In this document: positions 1-8,039 of the stretch, one piece after another
How positions within the stretch are numbered: position 1 is the stretch's first letter
Layout of the letters: each line of letters begins with the position of its first letter
From: Frankia sp. AgB1.9
GTDB lineage: Bacteria; Actinomycetota; Actinomycetes; Frankiales; Frankiaceae
Length of the DNA: 64,000 nt
Assembly (NCBI RefSeq): GCF_016786355.1
Contig: NZ_JADWYX010000007.1
Location: 11,127 to 75,126, forward strand
Reading direction: 5' to 3'
Notes under the pieces: model-generated
The model's input: only the letters and a program-made list of their open reading frames with translations
Told to the model about the DNA's origin: nothing
The model's database searches: none
Position numbers and translations under genes: made by a program

Positions 1-268
1 CCCGGCGCGGGAGCTCGAACTCGCCGTTGTGCACGCCGCTCAGGAAGCCGGCCCACTCGGCGGTGGTGAACAGCAGGACCGGCCCGGACGGGTCCTTCGA
101 GTCCCGGACGGCGACGGCGGCGGGCCCGAAGGCGACGTCCACGCAGGCGTTCGCTTCCGGGCCGCAGAAGCTGGTGCGCCGCCACGCCCAGGCCGCCGAG
201 GCCGTGGTCCCGCCCTCGGTCTCGTCCTCCCGGCGCGGACCAGAGCTGATCGGCTCGTCGGTCAACAT
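1..268 (-). CDS. DUF397 domain protein (partial, runs off left edge)
   Basis: The minus-strand frame opens at an ATG (266-268) preceded by a strong purine-rich ribosome site (GGAGGAAGGGGA) and stays open to base 1, giving about 89 residues; the stop lies outside the window. The protein has the hallmarks of the actinobacterial DUF397 family: a Trp-Arg-Ser/Thr-Ser-x-Cys stretch near residue 32 (WRRTSFCG), a Val-x-Val-Ala block, the RDSKDP motif and a C-terminal EWAGFL helix. DUF397 proteins are small, often encoded next to XRE-type regulators and linked to morphological or stress regulation in streptomycetes; the biochemical role is unknown. Its partner, if any, would be left of the window. Confidence 0.8.
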   Translation of the reverse strand, partial: MLTDEPISSGPRREDETEGGTTASAAWAWRRTSFCGPEANACVDVAFGPAAVAVRDSKDPSGPVLLFTTAEWAGFLSGVHNGEFELPRR

Positions 269-606
269 TCCCCTTCCTCCTCAATCACGGGGGTGTTGTT
301 GGTGAACCAGTGACGGACGGTGGTTGTCTGGCCCCCCGGTGAGACGGCGGCCGCCCTGGATGTCCACCGCCGCCGTGGCTGTGGACGACTCGATCAAACG
401 AGATGCGCCTGAAGATCACTAGCCTGCGCTGGCGCAGGGTGACCAGGCCCGGCGTGGGCTGGCGGTGGCCGGCCACCAGGCGATATCGTCGCTTTCCGCA
501 CCTTTGAGGCCGAGGTCGCCTTCTGGCGTGACCTGGGGCGTCTGGGCGCGGTGGGCCTGCGCCTCCTCGGTGACGTTCCGCCTCGGCCGTGACGTGACAC
601 GACGGC
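269..606. other. Intergenic, divergent promoters
   Basis: This 338-base stretch separates the minus-strand DUF397 gene from the plus-strand kinase. It should hold both promoters. The only structure seen is a 7-bp inverted repeat with a 2-base loop (CCTGCGC-TG-GCGCAGG, 423-438). No convincing small gene was found. Confidence 0.5.
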
Positions 607-2826
607 ATGTATCCGGGGGACCCTTTGTCTGACGGCGACTTCTGGGTGGGTCCCGCGGCGGCTCCCGACAAGTACCGCCTGGTCGAGCAGGTGGGTAAGG
701 GCGGCGAGGGCGAGGTCTGGCGGGCGGTGCTCCCGCTGTCCGCCGCCGGCCGTACCACGGTCGCCATCAAGATCATGCCGGCCCGGCCGGGTGACGAGGC
801 CGAGTGGGAGCAGACCGACCGGCTGCTGAGCACGCTGCACCACCCCGGGCTGGTCCGGGTCACCGACGTGTTCACCGGACCGGGCCAGCACCGCGCCGGT
901 CTCGCCGACCCCGCCACCCGGTCCGGCTACGTCGTCATGGACTTCGTCGAGGGCCTGACGCTGCGGGAGTGGTACAACGAGCACCCCGACACCCTGATCT
1001 CCGACCGGATCCGGAAGCTGCGCAACGTCGCCGGCGCGCTCGACGAGATGCACTCCGGGCGGGCGACCAACGTGCCGGTCGCCCACGGTGACGTGAAGCC
1101 GGCCAACATCGTGGTGCGCGAGGACGGCGGCACCGTGCTGGTCGACCTGGGCCTGGCCCGGCTCACCGACGCGACCGGAGCGTCCGGGCGCAGCGCGCCC
1201 TACGCGGCTCCGGAGATGCGCGTCCCGGGCGCGATGGCGACTCCGCCGGCCGACTGGTACGCCTTCGCGGCGACGACCGCGCAGGTTCTGCTGGGCGCCC
1301 GGCTGCCGATGACGCCGGAGGGCTGGCTCGACGAGCGGCTGCTCGCCGAGCGGCTGCACCGCGACGTGCTGACCGCGCGGCGCCCCGCCCTGATCCAGCA
1401 CATCCAGGACACGCTCGCGTCGCCGCCGCAGGCCAGGACCGGCTCGCTCGCGCTCTGGCTCGACGCGGCCCTCGACACGCTGTCGCAGAAGACCATCACC
1501 GACGGCGGCTCCGCAACGCCTCCGTACGTCCTGACCCCGCCCCCGGCCGGCGCGGGGCCGTTCGACGACGGCAGCGACCTGGGGGCGACCCAACCGGATC
1601 CGGGGCCCGAGCCGTCGACGCCGGGCGCGCGCCGGGCGGGCGAGGCGGCGACCCGGGTCAGGCCGGACCGTGACGCCTGGTTTCCCCCCGCCGCGCCGGC
1701 CTCCGCCGGGCCTCCGCGTCGCGGCCGTCCGGTCTGGGCGGTACCGGCCGCGATCGGCGCGGTGGTCCTGCTGCTGCTCGGCGTCATCGTGGGCATCGTC
1801 GAGCTCGGCGGCCGGTCCGGCTCCGGGGCCGGTCCGGCCAGCGGCCCGGTGCCCTCCATCGCCGCGCCCGTCCCCTTCCACGCGCTGGGCAAGCCGCTGG
1901 TCGGCCACACCGACCGGGTCCAGTCGGTGGCGTATTCGCCGGACGGGCGGACCCTGGCCAGCGGCGGCGACGACGGCACGGTGCACCTCTGGGACGTCTC
2001 CAGACCGGGGGCGCCGCGGGACCTGGGCCGCCTGACCGGTCACACCGCCGCGGTCGACGCGGTGGCGTTCTCGCGGGACGGTCACACCCTCGCCAGCAGC
2101 GGCGAGGACCACACGGTGCGGCTGTGGGACGTGTCCCAGCCGTCGGCCGCGCATCTCCTGACCGCTCTGGCCGCTCTGACCGCCGACACTGGCCCGGTCT
2201 GGGCGCTCGCGTTCTCACCGGACCGGCGGACCCTGGCCACCGGCAGCGAGGACCACACGGTGCGGCTGTGGGACGTCTCGAACCCGGCGGCCCCGACCGA
2301 GCTGGGCGGCCCGCTGACCGAGCCGAACCAGGTCTGGTCGGTGGCGTTCTCCCGCGACGGCCACATCCTGGCCACCGGCAACCACGACGGCCACCTGCGG
2401 TTCTACGACGTCTCCAACTGGCGGAACCCGGTCATGGTGGCCGACCTGCTGGCCCACACCAAGCCGGTCCTGTCTGCGGTGTTCGCGCCCAACGGGCACA
2501 TCCTCGCCAGTGCCAGCACCGACCATCTGGTCCGGCTGTGGGACGTGTCCAACCCGGCCGCCCCGATCCCGCTGGGCAACCCGCTGATCCTGCCCAACGA
2601 GGCGTGGACGGTGACGTTCACGCCGGACGGGCGCACGCTCGCCGTCGGCGGCGCAGACAACTCGGTACGGCTGTGGAACGTCCAGGACCCGACGCAGCCG
2701 ACCCCGATCGGCTCCCCACTGGTCGGTCACACCAACACGGTCACCGGGGTGGCGTTCTCGCCCGACGGCCGCACGCTCGCCAGCGGTAGCTGGGACTACT
2801 CGGTGCGGCTGTGGCAGGCGGGCTGA
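607..2826 (+). CDS. Membrane Ser/Thr protein kinase with WD40 propeller
   Basis: 739 residues in three parts. Residues about 23-285 form a Hanks-type kinase with ATP-site Lys55, a catalytic loop reading HGDVKPAN (His160-Gly161-Asp162) and DLG (180-182) in place of DFG. The Arg of HRD is therefore Gly, so this is a non-RD kinase. After a Pro/Asp-rich linker, one transmembrane helix spans about 376-400. Seven WD40 repeats follow (about 425-739), each ending in a variant of VRLWDVS, enough for one closed seven-blade propeller, presumably extracytoplasmic. No good ribosome site precedes the ATG at 607; a TTG a few codons downstream is possible. The end faces the convergent FHA gene. Ligand and substrates are unknown. 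Kinase-WD40 fusions of this kind are common in Frankia and cyanobacteria. Confidence 0.85.
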   Translation: MYPGDPLSDGDFWVGPAAAPDKYRLVEQVGKGGEGEVWRAVLPLSAAGRTTVAIKIMPARPGDEAEWEQTDRLLSTLHHPGLVRVTDVFTGPGQHRAGLADPATRSGYVVMDFVEGLTLREWYNEHPDTLISDRIRKLRNVAGALDEMHSGRATNVPVAHGDVKPANIVVREDGGTVLVDLGLARLTDATGASGRSAPYAAPEMRVPGAMATPPADWYAFAATTAQVLLGARLPMTPEGWLDERLLAERLHRDVLTARRPALIQHIQDTLASPPQARTGSLALWLDAALDTLSQKTITDGGSATPPYVLTPPPAGAGPFDDGSDLGATQPDPGPEPSTPGARRAGEAATRVRPDRDAWFPPAAPASAGPPRRGRPVWAVPAAIGAVVLLLLGVIVGIVELGGRSGSGAGPASGPVPSIAAPVPFHALGKPLVGHTDRVQSVAYSPDGRTLASGGDDGTVHLWDVSRPGAPRDLGRLTGHTAAVDAVAFSRDGHTLASSGEDHTVRLWDVSQPSAAHLLTALAALTADTGPVWALAFSPDRRTLATGSEDHTVRLWDVSNPAAPTELGGPLTEPNQVWSVAFSRDGHILATGNHDGHLRFYDVSNWRNPVMVADLLAHTKPVLSAVFAPNGHILASASTDHLVRLWDVSNPAAPIPLGNPLILPNEAWTVTFTPDGRTLAVGGADNSVRLWNVQDPTQPTPIGSPLVGHTNTVTGVAFSPDGRTLASGSWDYSVRLWQAG

Positions 2827-2841
2827 CCGGCCTGGCGCGCC

Positions 2842-2856
2842 CGCGGCCCGGCCGCG
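2842..2856. terminator. Small hairpin between convergent genes
   Basis: A 7-bp perfect stem (CGCGGCC / GGCCGCG) with a single-base centre lies in the 34-base gap between the convergent kinase and FHA genes. There is no U tract, as is usual in high-GC actinobacteria. Terminator function is inferred from position only. Confidence 0.35.
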
Positions 2857-2860
2857 AGGC

Positions 2861-3634
2861 TCATTCGAGCCACGGGAGCGCGACGCGGTGGTTGCGGCCG
2901 GTGGGCGGCGCGAGGTAGCCGTTGCTCACCAGGACATAGAGGTACTCGGGGTTGTTGAGCCCGACGTTGTGGTGCAGGCCGAGCCGCAGCGCGCGGTCGT
3001 GGGCGTGACCGAGGCGGTCCCGCACGCCCGCCTCGCTGATGCCCAACCGGCTGGCGACCTGCTTGAGCTGCAGCGGCTCGGCCGGTACCTGCGGCGGCCA
3101 GGCCAGCAGCGGCTCGAACACCATCCGGACGGCGTCCTCCTGCGGCCTGGACAGCGGGCCCGGCGGCGCGGGGGTGACGGTCGCGCTGGACGTCCGGCTG
3201 CCGGGCCGCGGGCCGGCGGGGGTGATGTCGAGCAGGTCGGCCTCCAGCAGCACCCAGTGGTAGCTCGTGTGCGGCTGGTCGAACCGTTGCCCGTTGTGGA
3301 ACCGGATCGCCACTCGCGGCCAGGCGACGCTCTGGTGGCCGGAGATCTGTTGCGGCGGCTGGCCCCAGGCGTGCAGCGTCGCGCCGTTGGCGTTGCGCAG
3401 GTCGAGGTCCCAGCCGGCCTCGGTCGCGGTCACGACGACGGCGACCCGGGAGATGCCGTCACTCGTCACCTCGACGCCGAGCGAGAGCTCCCGTTCCCGC
3501 CCGACCTCCACCGACCGGCCGACCGGGAGGCGGGTGCCCACCGGCGGCCTGCGCCGCGCCGGCCCGTGCTCATAGGCCAGGACCCAGCGTTCGTGGGCCG
3601 CCGCCGGCTTGGCCGCCGTCCCCTGGGTCGCCAT
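2861..3634 (-). CDS. FHA-like / winged-helix protein
   Basis: The frame is open up to 3805, but the likely start is ATG 3632-3634 (MATQGTAAKP) with GGGAG upstream, giving 257 residues. Residues about 35-120 resemble a forkhead-associated fold: a Val-Gly-Arg-Glu strand, a SDGISR motif, and a NANG turn, the spacing of which matches phosphothreonine-binding FHA domains. The C-terminal part (about 175-240) contains a helix-turn-helix-like LKQVASRLGISEAGVRDRL, suggesting a winged helix. It sits between a Ser/Thr kinase and a PPP-family phosphatase, so a phosphorylation-dependent regulator read by FHA is plausible. It could instead be a degenerate FHA without phosphopeptide binding; the exact family was not recognised. 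Confidence 0.65.
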   Translation of the reverse strand: MATQGTAAKPAAAHERWVLAYEHGPARRRPPVGTRLPVGRSVEVGRERELSLGVEVTSDGISRVAVVVTATEAGWDLDLRNANGATLHAWGQPPQQISGHQSVAWPRVAIRFHNGQRFDQPHTSYHWVLLEADLLDITPAGPRPGSRTSSATVTPAPPGPLSRPQEDAVRMVFEPLLAWPPQVPAEPLQLKQVASRLGISEAGVRDRLGHAHDRALRLGLHHNVGLNNPEYLYVLVSNGYLAPPTGRNHRVALPWLE

Positions 3635-3792
3635 CCCGTCGAACTCCCGCTCTTTACGTGCGTGGAAGGTTTGCGCCTTTCGCCTATCCTGCACGGCGCA
3701 CGCGTGGAACTGACCGTAGGCGCCGGCAGAAGTGGCCGGTACCCCAGCCGGTTCGCGGGATCGCCTGGTTTCCAGCCGGGAAGAATGACGGC

Positions 3793-4656
3793 GTGCCCGA
3801 ACCACGCAGTGAGGCCGGCGTCGCCGGGACCGCCGTCAGCGTCGTGCCCGCCCCGGTCGACCGGAGCGCCGAACGCGGCCCGTTCGACGTCATCGGTGAC
3901 GTGCACGGCTGCTCGGAGGAGCTGGAGGAACTGCTCGCGAGGCTCGGCTACGAGCTGGACCGCGACCCGGCCGGCCGGGCGGTCGGGGCGCGGCACCCGG
4001 CCGGCCGCCGCGTGATCTTCGTCGGTGATCTGATCGACCGCGGTCCTCACCCGGCCGCGGTGCTGCGGCTGGCGATGGGCATGGCCGCCGCGGGCGACGC
4101 GCTGGCGGTCGCCGGCAACCACGAGCACAAGCTGGTCCAGGCGCTCGGTGGGTCCGGTGGGTCCGGTGGGTCCGGTGGCCCGGCCAAGGTCGGCCGGCAC
4201 CTGGCCCAGACGCTGGAACAGCTGGCCACCGAGCCGGTCGCGTTCCAGGCGGCCGCGTTCGCGTTCTGCGCGGGGCTCGGATCGCACCTGGTGCTCGACG
4301 GGGGCTGGCTGGTCGTCGCGCACGCCGGCCTGAAGGAGAGCTACCACGGCCTCGACTCGGCCCGGGTCCGCTCCTTCGCGCTGTTCGGCGACACCACCGG
4401 CGAGCGCGACGAGTACGGCTTCCCGGTCCGGCGGCCGTGGGCGAACGACTACCGGGGCCGGGCAATGGTGCTGTACGGCCACACCCCGGGCACCGAGCAC
4501 CGGTGGGTGAACAACACCCTGTGCCTGGACACCGGCTGCTGCTTCGGCGGAGCGCTCACCGCCGTCCGCTACCCGGAACGGGAGCAACTGCGGGTCCCCG
4601 CCCGCCGCGTCTACCACCCGCCGACGCGCCCGCTGCATGACATGCCGGCCGCCTAG
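3793..4656 (+). CDS. PPP-family metallophosphoesterase (PrpE / Pnkp-phosphatase-like)
   Basis: 287 residues from GTG 3793, which has GGGAAG upstream. An ATG at 3658 in frame adds a stretch that overlaps the promoter of the divergent gene and was not used. The three metal motifs of calcineurin-like phosphatases are present: GDVHG (Asp36, His38), GDLIDRG (Asp79, Asp82, Arg83) and GNHE (Asn109, His110), followed by a later VAHAG and YGHTP. Relatives hydrolyse diadenosine tetraphosphate or phosphoproteins, or form the phosphatase half of bacterial polynucleotide kinase-phosphatase. Just after GNHE is a GGSGGSGGSGGP loop encoded by a 9-bp tandem repeat. The neighbouring kinase and FHA genes suggest phosphoprotein signalling, but substrate cannot be told from sequence. 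Confidence 0.8.
   Translation: MPEPRSEAGVAGTAVSVVPAPVDRSAERGPFDVIGDVHGCSEELEELLARLGYELDRDPAGRAVGARHPAGRRVIFVGDLIDRGPHPAAVLRLAMGMAAAGDALAVAGNHEHKLVQALGGSGGSGGSGGPAKVGRHLAQTLEQLATEPVAFQAAAFAFCAGLGSHLVLDGGWLVVAHAGLKESYHGLDSARVRSFALFGDTTGERDEYGFPVRRPWANDYRGRAMVLYGHTPGTEHRWVNNTLCLDTGCCFGGALTAVRYPEREQLRVPARRVYHPPTRPLHDMPAA
4147..4176 (+). repeat. 9-bp tandem repeat inside phosphoesterase gene
   Basis: Three exact copies of GGTGGGTCC plus a partial fourth encode a Gly-Gly-Ser linker (residues 119-130) next to the metal-binding GNHE motif. Copy-number change would be in frame, altering only loop length. Confidence 0.85.
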
Positions 4657-4659
4657 GCC

Positions 4660-4693
4660 GCCGGGGCCCGGCCCCCCCGAGCCGGGCCCCGGC
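4660..4693. terminator. Strong bidirectional hairpin
   Basis: A perfect 13-bp stem (GCCGGGGCCCGGC / GCCGGGCCCCGGC) with an 8-base loop lies exactly between the convergent phosphoesterase and aquaporin genes. Position and stability support a shared intrinsic-type terminator. Confidence 0.75.
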
Positions 4694-4703
4694 GAGTTCT
4701 TGA

Positions 4704-5732
4704 TCAGCACCCGCCGGTGTCGTCACCCGGTCGGTCCTGGTCACGGTTCCAGTCCCGGTCGCGGAACCGGTCGGGGTCGCGGCCCGCCCGCCCGGCTGCC
4801 GAGCCGGCGCCCACCTTGGCGGAGTCCTCCGCGCCGGCCGGTGCTCGACGGCCGTCGGCCAGGTGGCGCGGGGCACCGACCGGCATCTTCAGCAGCCGGG
4901 CGGTCTCCTGTGCGATGCGCGCCTCCGACTCGCTCGGCAGCGCGCGGGCCGCCGTCGACAGCCGGACGCCGGGCTCCGGTCGCAGCACGCGGTGCACGGC
5001 CGCGGCCACCAACGCGCCGACGATCGGCGCGACGATGAACAGCCAGAGCTGGCTCAGCGCCCAGCCGCCGGCGAACACCGCCGGCCCCAGGCTGCGGGCC
5101 GGGTTCACCCCCGTGTTGTCGATCGGGATCGAGACCAGGTTGCACACCGCCAGCACGAAGCCGATCGCGATGCCGGCGAAGCCGACGGGCGCCTGGATGT
5201 GCGTTGCGCCGAGGCAGGTGAAGACCAGCAGCCCGGTGAGCAGCACCTCGGCGAGGAAGGCCCCGCCCAGGCCGAACCCGGCCGGCGAGTGCGCGCCGTA
5301 CCCGTTCGCCCCGAGGCCCTGCATCCTCGCGGAGTAGCCGAACGGCCCCGCGTCGGCGATGAGATAGATCGCCGCGGCCGCCACGATCGCGCCGACGCAC
5401 TGGGCGACGATGTAGGCGGCGGCGTCCTTCGGCGCGATCTTCTTGGCCGCGCAGAGCCCGATCGTCACCGCCGGGTTGACGTGGCAGCCCGAGACCGGGC
5501 CGATCACGTACATCAGGACCACCAGCGTCAGGCCGAAGGCCAGGGCGACGCCGAGCGTCCCCATGAAGTCCCCCGCCAGCACCGCGGTGCCGACGCCGCC
5601 GAGGACCAGCAGGAACGTTCCGATCGCCTCGGCCGCGAGCTTGCGGATCCGTCGCCTGCTCTCGTCGCTCATGCTGCCGTCCGCTCTCGCTTCCCTTCTC
5701 GCTTCGGTGGCCGTCCACGCTTTCGCGGCCAT
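4704..5732 (-). CDS. Aquaporin (MIP family)
   Basis: 342 residues from ATG 5730-5732, chosen because AAGGAGG lies 6 bases upstream; an internal ATG at 5672 has a poorer site. Six hydrophobic helices and both pore signatures are visible: HVNPAVT (NPA 86-88) and GVNPARS (NPA 210-212), with the conserved AEAIGTF N-terminal helix. This is an AqpZ-type channel for water or small neutral solutes in the inner membrane. The core ends near residue 255; a charged tail of about 85 residues, ending in Arg/Asp-rich sequence, is longer than in AqpZ (about 230 residues total) and may be cytosolic regulation or linker. The gene is divergent from the redox response-regulator operon. Confidence 0.9.
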   Translation of the reverse strand: MAAKAWTATEARREARADGSMSDESRRRIRKLAAEAIGTFLLVLGGVGTAVLAGDFMGTLGVALAFGLTLVVLMYVIGPVSGCHVNPAVTIGLCAAKKIAPKDAAAYIVAQCVGAIVAAAAIYLIADAGPFGYSARMQGLGANGYGAHSPAGFGLGGAFLAEVLLTGLLVFTCLGATHIQAPVGFAGIAIGFVLAVCNLVSIPIDNTGVNPARSLGPAVFAGGWALSQLWLFIVAPIVGALVAAAVHRVLRPEPGVRLSTAARALPSESEARIAQETARLLKMPVGAPRHLADGRRAPAGAEDSAKVGAGSAAGRAGRDPDRFRDRDWNRDQDRPGDDTGGC

Positions 5733-6161
5733 ACTCGTCCTCCTTCGTCGCGTCGCACGGCCGCCGGCGGATCGTGCCTGCTCACCGCCGGCCGGGTGGC
5801 GCGGACGCCGCGGTGGGCCGTCGCTCGCCATCTCGCGCCGGGGTACCCGGCCCGGGCCGGACAACCGCGCGTGTTCGCGATGCGTGGCGAGGTATGCGGA
5901 GCGTCGACCGTCCGGCGGCCTGGGCGGCCATCGGGCGAAGAGTGAGGTTGCCGTCGGCGACGGGACCGGTGGGGCGGGGAAACGTATCCTGGGTCCACGC
6001 CGTGTTCGGGCAACATCGTCCGTTCGAGCAACATCGTGCGTTCGAGCGGGACCGTCCGTTCGAGCAGCACCGCGGTCGTTTCGCCGTCTGGTCGTGGGGT
6101 GGGCCGCCAGACTGAGCGAGACCGCAGACGGGTTGGGGACAGCTCTGACAGGGGCACTGAC
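5733..6161. other. Intergenic between aquaporin and response-regulator operon
   Basis: 429 bases between divergent genes. The left half shows no gene or clear motif. The right half carries a fourfold 18-bp tandem repeat (separate entry), 86 bases upstream of the GTG start of the response regulator. Confidence 0.5.
6005..6076 (+). repeat. Four 18-bp tandem repeats upstream of response regulator
   Basis: Four consecutive 18-mers start at 6005, 6023, 6041 and 6059. The second reads TTCGAGCAACATCGTGCG, and all share TTCGRGC at the start. They lie upstream of the fused response-regulator gene and could be an operator array or a simple slippage repeat. A second 18-bp repeat lies inside the same gene. 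Confidence 0.8.
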
Positions 6162-8039
6162 GTGACCGAGACCGATCCGCTGGCCGGAACCGATCTGGCC
6201 GCCGGTACAGCCACGCAACCGACACAGTCGGGTGCCATCCGGCCCGCGATCCTCACCGTTGACGACGACCCGAGCGTCTCCCGGGCGGTGGCCCGCGACC
6301 TGCGCCGACGGTTCGGCGAGCGGTACCGCATCCTGCGGGCCGAGTCGGGCCAGCAGGCCCTGGACACGCTGCGCGAGCTGAAGCTGCGCGGCGGCCAGGT
6401 CTCCGTGATGATCGCGGACTACCGGATGCCGGGGCTCACCGGCATCGAGTTCCTCGAACAGGCGATGGACCTGTATCCCGACGCCAAGCGGGTGCTGCTC
6501 ACGGCCTACGCCGACACCAGCGCGGCGATCGACGCGATCAACCTCGTCGACCTCGACCACTACCTGCTCAAGCCCTGGAACCCGCCGGAGGAGAAGCTCT
6601 ACCCGGTCCTCGACGGGCTGCTCGACGCCTGGTGCCGCTCCGAGCGCCGGACGGTGGTGGAGACCAAGGTCGTGGGTGACCGGTGGTCGGCCCGGTCCTA
6701 CGAGGTCCGCGAGTTCCTGGCCCGCAACCAGGTGCCCTACCGCTGGTACCTCGCCGACGAGCCGGAGGGCCGCCGGCTGCTCGCCGCGGCCGCCCCTGCC
6801 GCCGTGTCCGCGCCATCGAACGGGTCCGCGCCATCGAACGGGTCCGCGTCGACGAACGGGCCCCGGCTGTCGGACGCCTCCGGACTGTTGGACGGGTCGG
6901 AGCCGTTGGACGGGCCGGCGCCAAACGGGCAGCCGTGGCCGTCGAGCCTCGCCGCCGCGGCCCTGCCGGTGGTCATCACGCCAGCCGGCGCCGCCCTCAT
7001 CGATCCGACGGACGCCCAGATCGCGGCCGCGGTGGGCCTGCGCACCATCCCGGACGAGAACTTCTACGACGTCATCATCATCGGTGGCGGCCCGGCCGGG
7101 CTCGGCTCCGCGGTGTACGCGGCTTCGGAAGGCCTGCGGACCGTGCTGATCGAGCGCACCGCGACCGGCGGCCAGGCCGGGCAGAGCTCCAGGATCGAGA
7201 ACTACCTCGGCTTCCCCGACGGCGTGTCCGGAGCCCAGCTCACCGACCGGGCCCGCCGCCAGGCCGTGAAGTTCTCGGCCGAGGTGATCACGGCCCGGGA
7301 GATCGTCGAGCTGCGGGCCGACGGGCCGGCGCGCACGGTCCGGTTCGCCGACGGTGGCGAGCTGAGCGCCCACACCGTGGTGCTGGCGACCGGGGTGGCC
7401 TACCGCCAGTTGCCGGCGCCGGGGCTCGCTCCGCTGACCGGCCGTGGCGTCTACTACGGCGCGGCGCTCACCGAGGCCGCCGGCTGCGTCGGCGAGGACA
7501 TCTACGTGGTCGGCGGCGCCAACTCGGCCGGGCAGGCGGCGGTCTACCTGTCGCGGCACGCCCGGACGGTCACGATGCTCGTGCGCGGGCGCTCCCTGAC
7601 GGCCTCGATGTCGCACTACCTGATCGAGCAGATCGCCGCGGTCCCGAACATCGTCGTGCGGACCTGCACGGAGGTGATCGCGGGCGAGGGAGACGAGCAC
7701 CTGAGCGGCCTCACCCTGCGCGACAGCGCTACCGGCGCCACCGAGTCGGTGCCGGCCAGCCGGCTGTTCGTGTTCATCGGCGCGGCGCCGCGGACCGACT
7801 GGCTCGACGGCGTCGTCGAGCGGGACGGGCACGGGTTCGTCGTCGCCGGCCCCGACCTCGTGGCCGGCGGGCGCCGCCCGTCCGGCTGGACCCTGGAACG
7901 GGATCCCTTCCACCTCGAGACCAGCCTGCCGGGAGTGTTCGTGGCCGGAGACGCGCGGTCGGAGTCCGTGAAACGAGTCGCCTCAGCGGTCGGCGAGGGC
8001 GCGATGGCCATCGCGCTCGTGCACCGGTATCTCTCGTGA
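6162..8039 (+). CDS. Response regulator fused to thioredoxin-reductase-like flavoprotein
   Basis: 625 residues from GTG 6162. Residues about 28-150 are a receiver domain with acidic pocket Asp34-36, phospho-acceptor Asp86 (IADYRMP), Thr114 and Lys137 (LKPW). A second domain (about 165-215, VVGDRWSARSYEVREFL) and a repeat-rich Ser/Asn/Gly linker follow. The C-terminal part is a class II pyridine-nucleotide disulfide reductase fold: FAD motif IIIGGGPAGLG near 305, GGQAG, NAD(P) motif VVGGANSAGQAA, and a final FVAGDAR. The redox-active CxxC of thioredoxin reductase is missing; only a single Cys (AGCVGED) is at that position. The family is known as fused response regulator/thioredoxin-disulfide reductase. 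Its stop overlaps the start of the sensor kinase (GTGA), so the two form a two-component pair whose output is enzymatic or redox sensing. Confidence 0.9.
   Translation: MTETDPLAGTDLAAGTATQPTQSGAIRPAILTVDDDPSVSRAVARDLRRRFGERYRILRAESGQQALDTLRELKLRGGQVSVMIADYRMPGLTGIEFLEQAMDLYPDAKRVLLTAYADTSAAIDAINLVDLDHYLLKPWNPPEEKLYPVLDGLLDAWCRSERRTVVETKVVGDRWSARSYEVREFLARNQVPYRWYLADEPEGRRLLAAAAPAAVSAPSNGSAPSNGSASTNGPRLSDASGLLDGSEPLDGPAPNGQPWPSSLAAAALPVVITPAGAALIDPTDAQIAAAVGLRTIPDENFYDVIIIGGGPAGLGSAVYAASEGLRTVLIERTATGGQAGQSSRIENYLGFPDGVSGAQLTDRARRQAVKFSAEVITAREIVELRADGPARTVRFADGGELSAHTVVLATGVAYRQLPAPGLAPLTGRGVYYGAALTEAAGCVGEDIYVVGGANSAGQAAVYLSRHARTVTMLVRGRSLTASMSHYLIEQIAAVPNIVVRTCTEVIAGEGDEHLSGLTLRDSATGATESVPASRLFVFIGAAPRTDWLDGVVERDGHGFVVAGPDLVAGGRRPSGWTLERDPFHLETSLPGVFVAGDARSESVKRVASAVGEGAMAIALVHRYLS
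6807..6860 (+). repeat. 18-bp coding tandem repeat in linker
   Basis: Three 18-bp units (TCCGCGCCATCGAACGGG twice exactly, then a variant) encode Ser-Ala-Pro-Ser-Asn-Gly repeats in the linker between receiver and flavoprotein domains. Confidence 0.85.

Noticed and set aside
394..2154. Long minus-strand frame opposite the WD40 kinase
   Set aside because: Composition is that of a reverse-complement shadow (Arg/Gly/Pro-rich), and the opposite strand has a clear kinase-WD40 protein.
5733..7913. Upstream extension of the aquaporin frame across the response regulator gene
   Set aside because: The aquaporin has a strong ribosome site and start at 5732; the upstream part is antisense to the receiver/flavoprotein gene and lacks family similarity.
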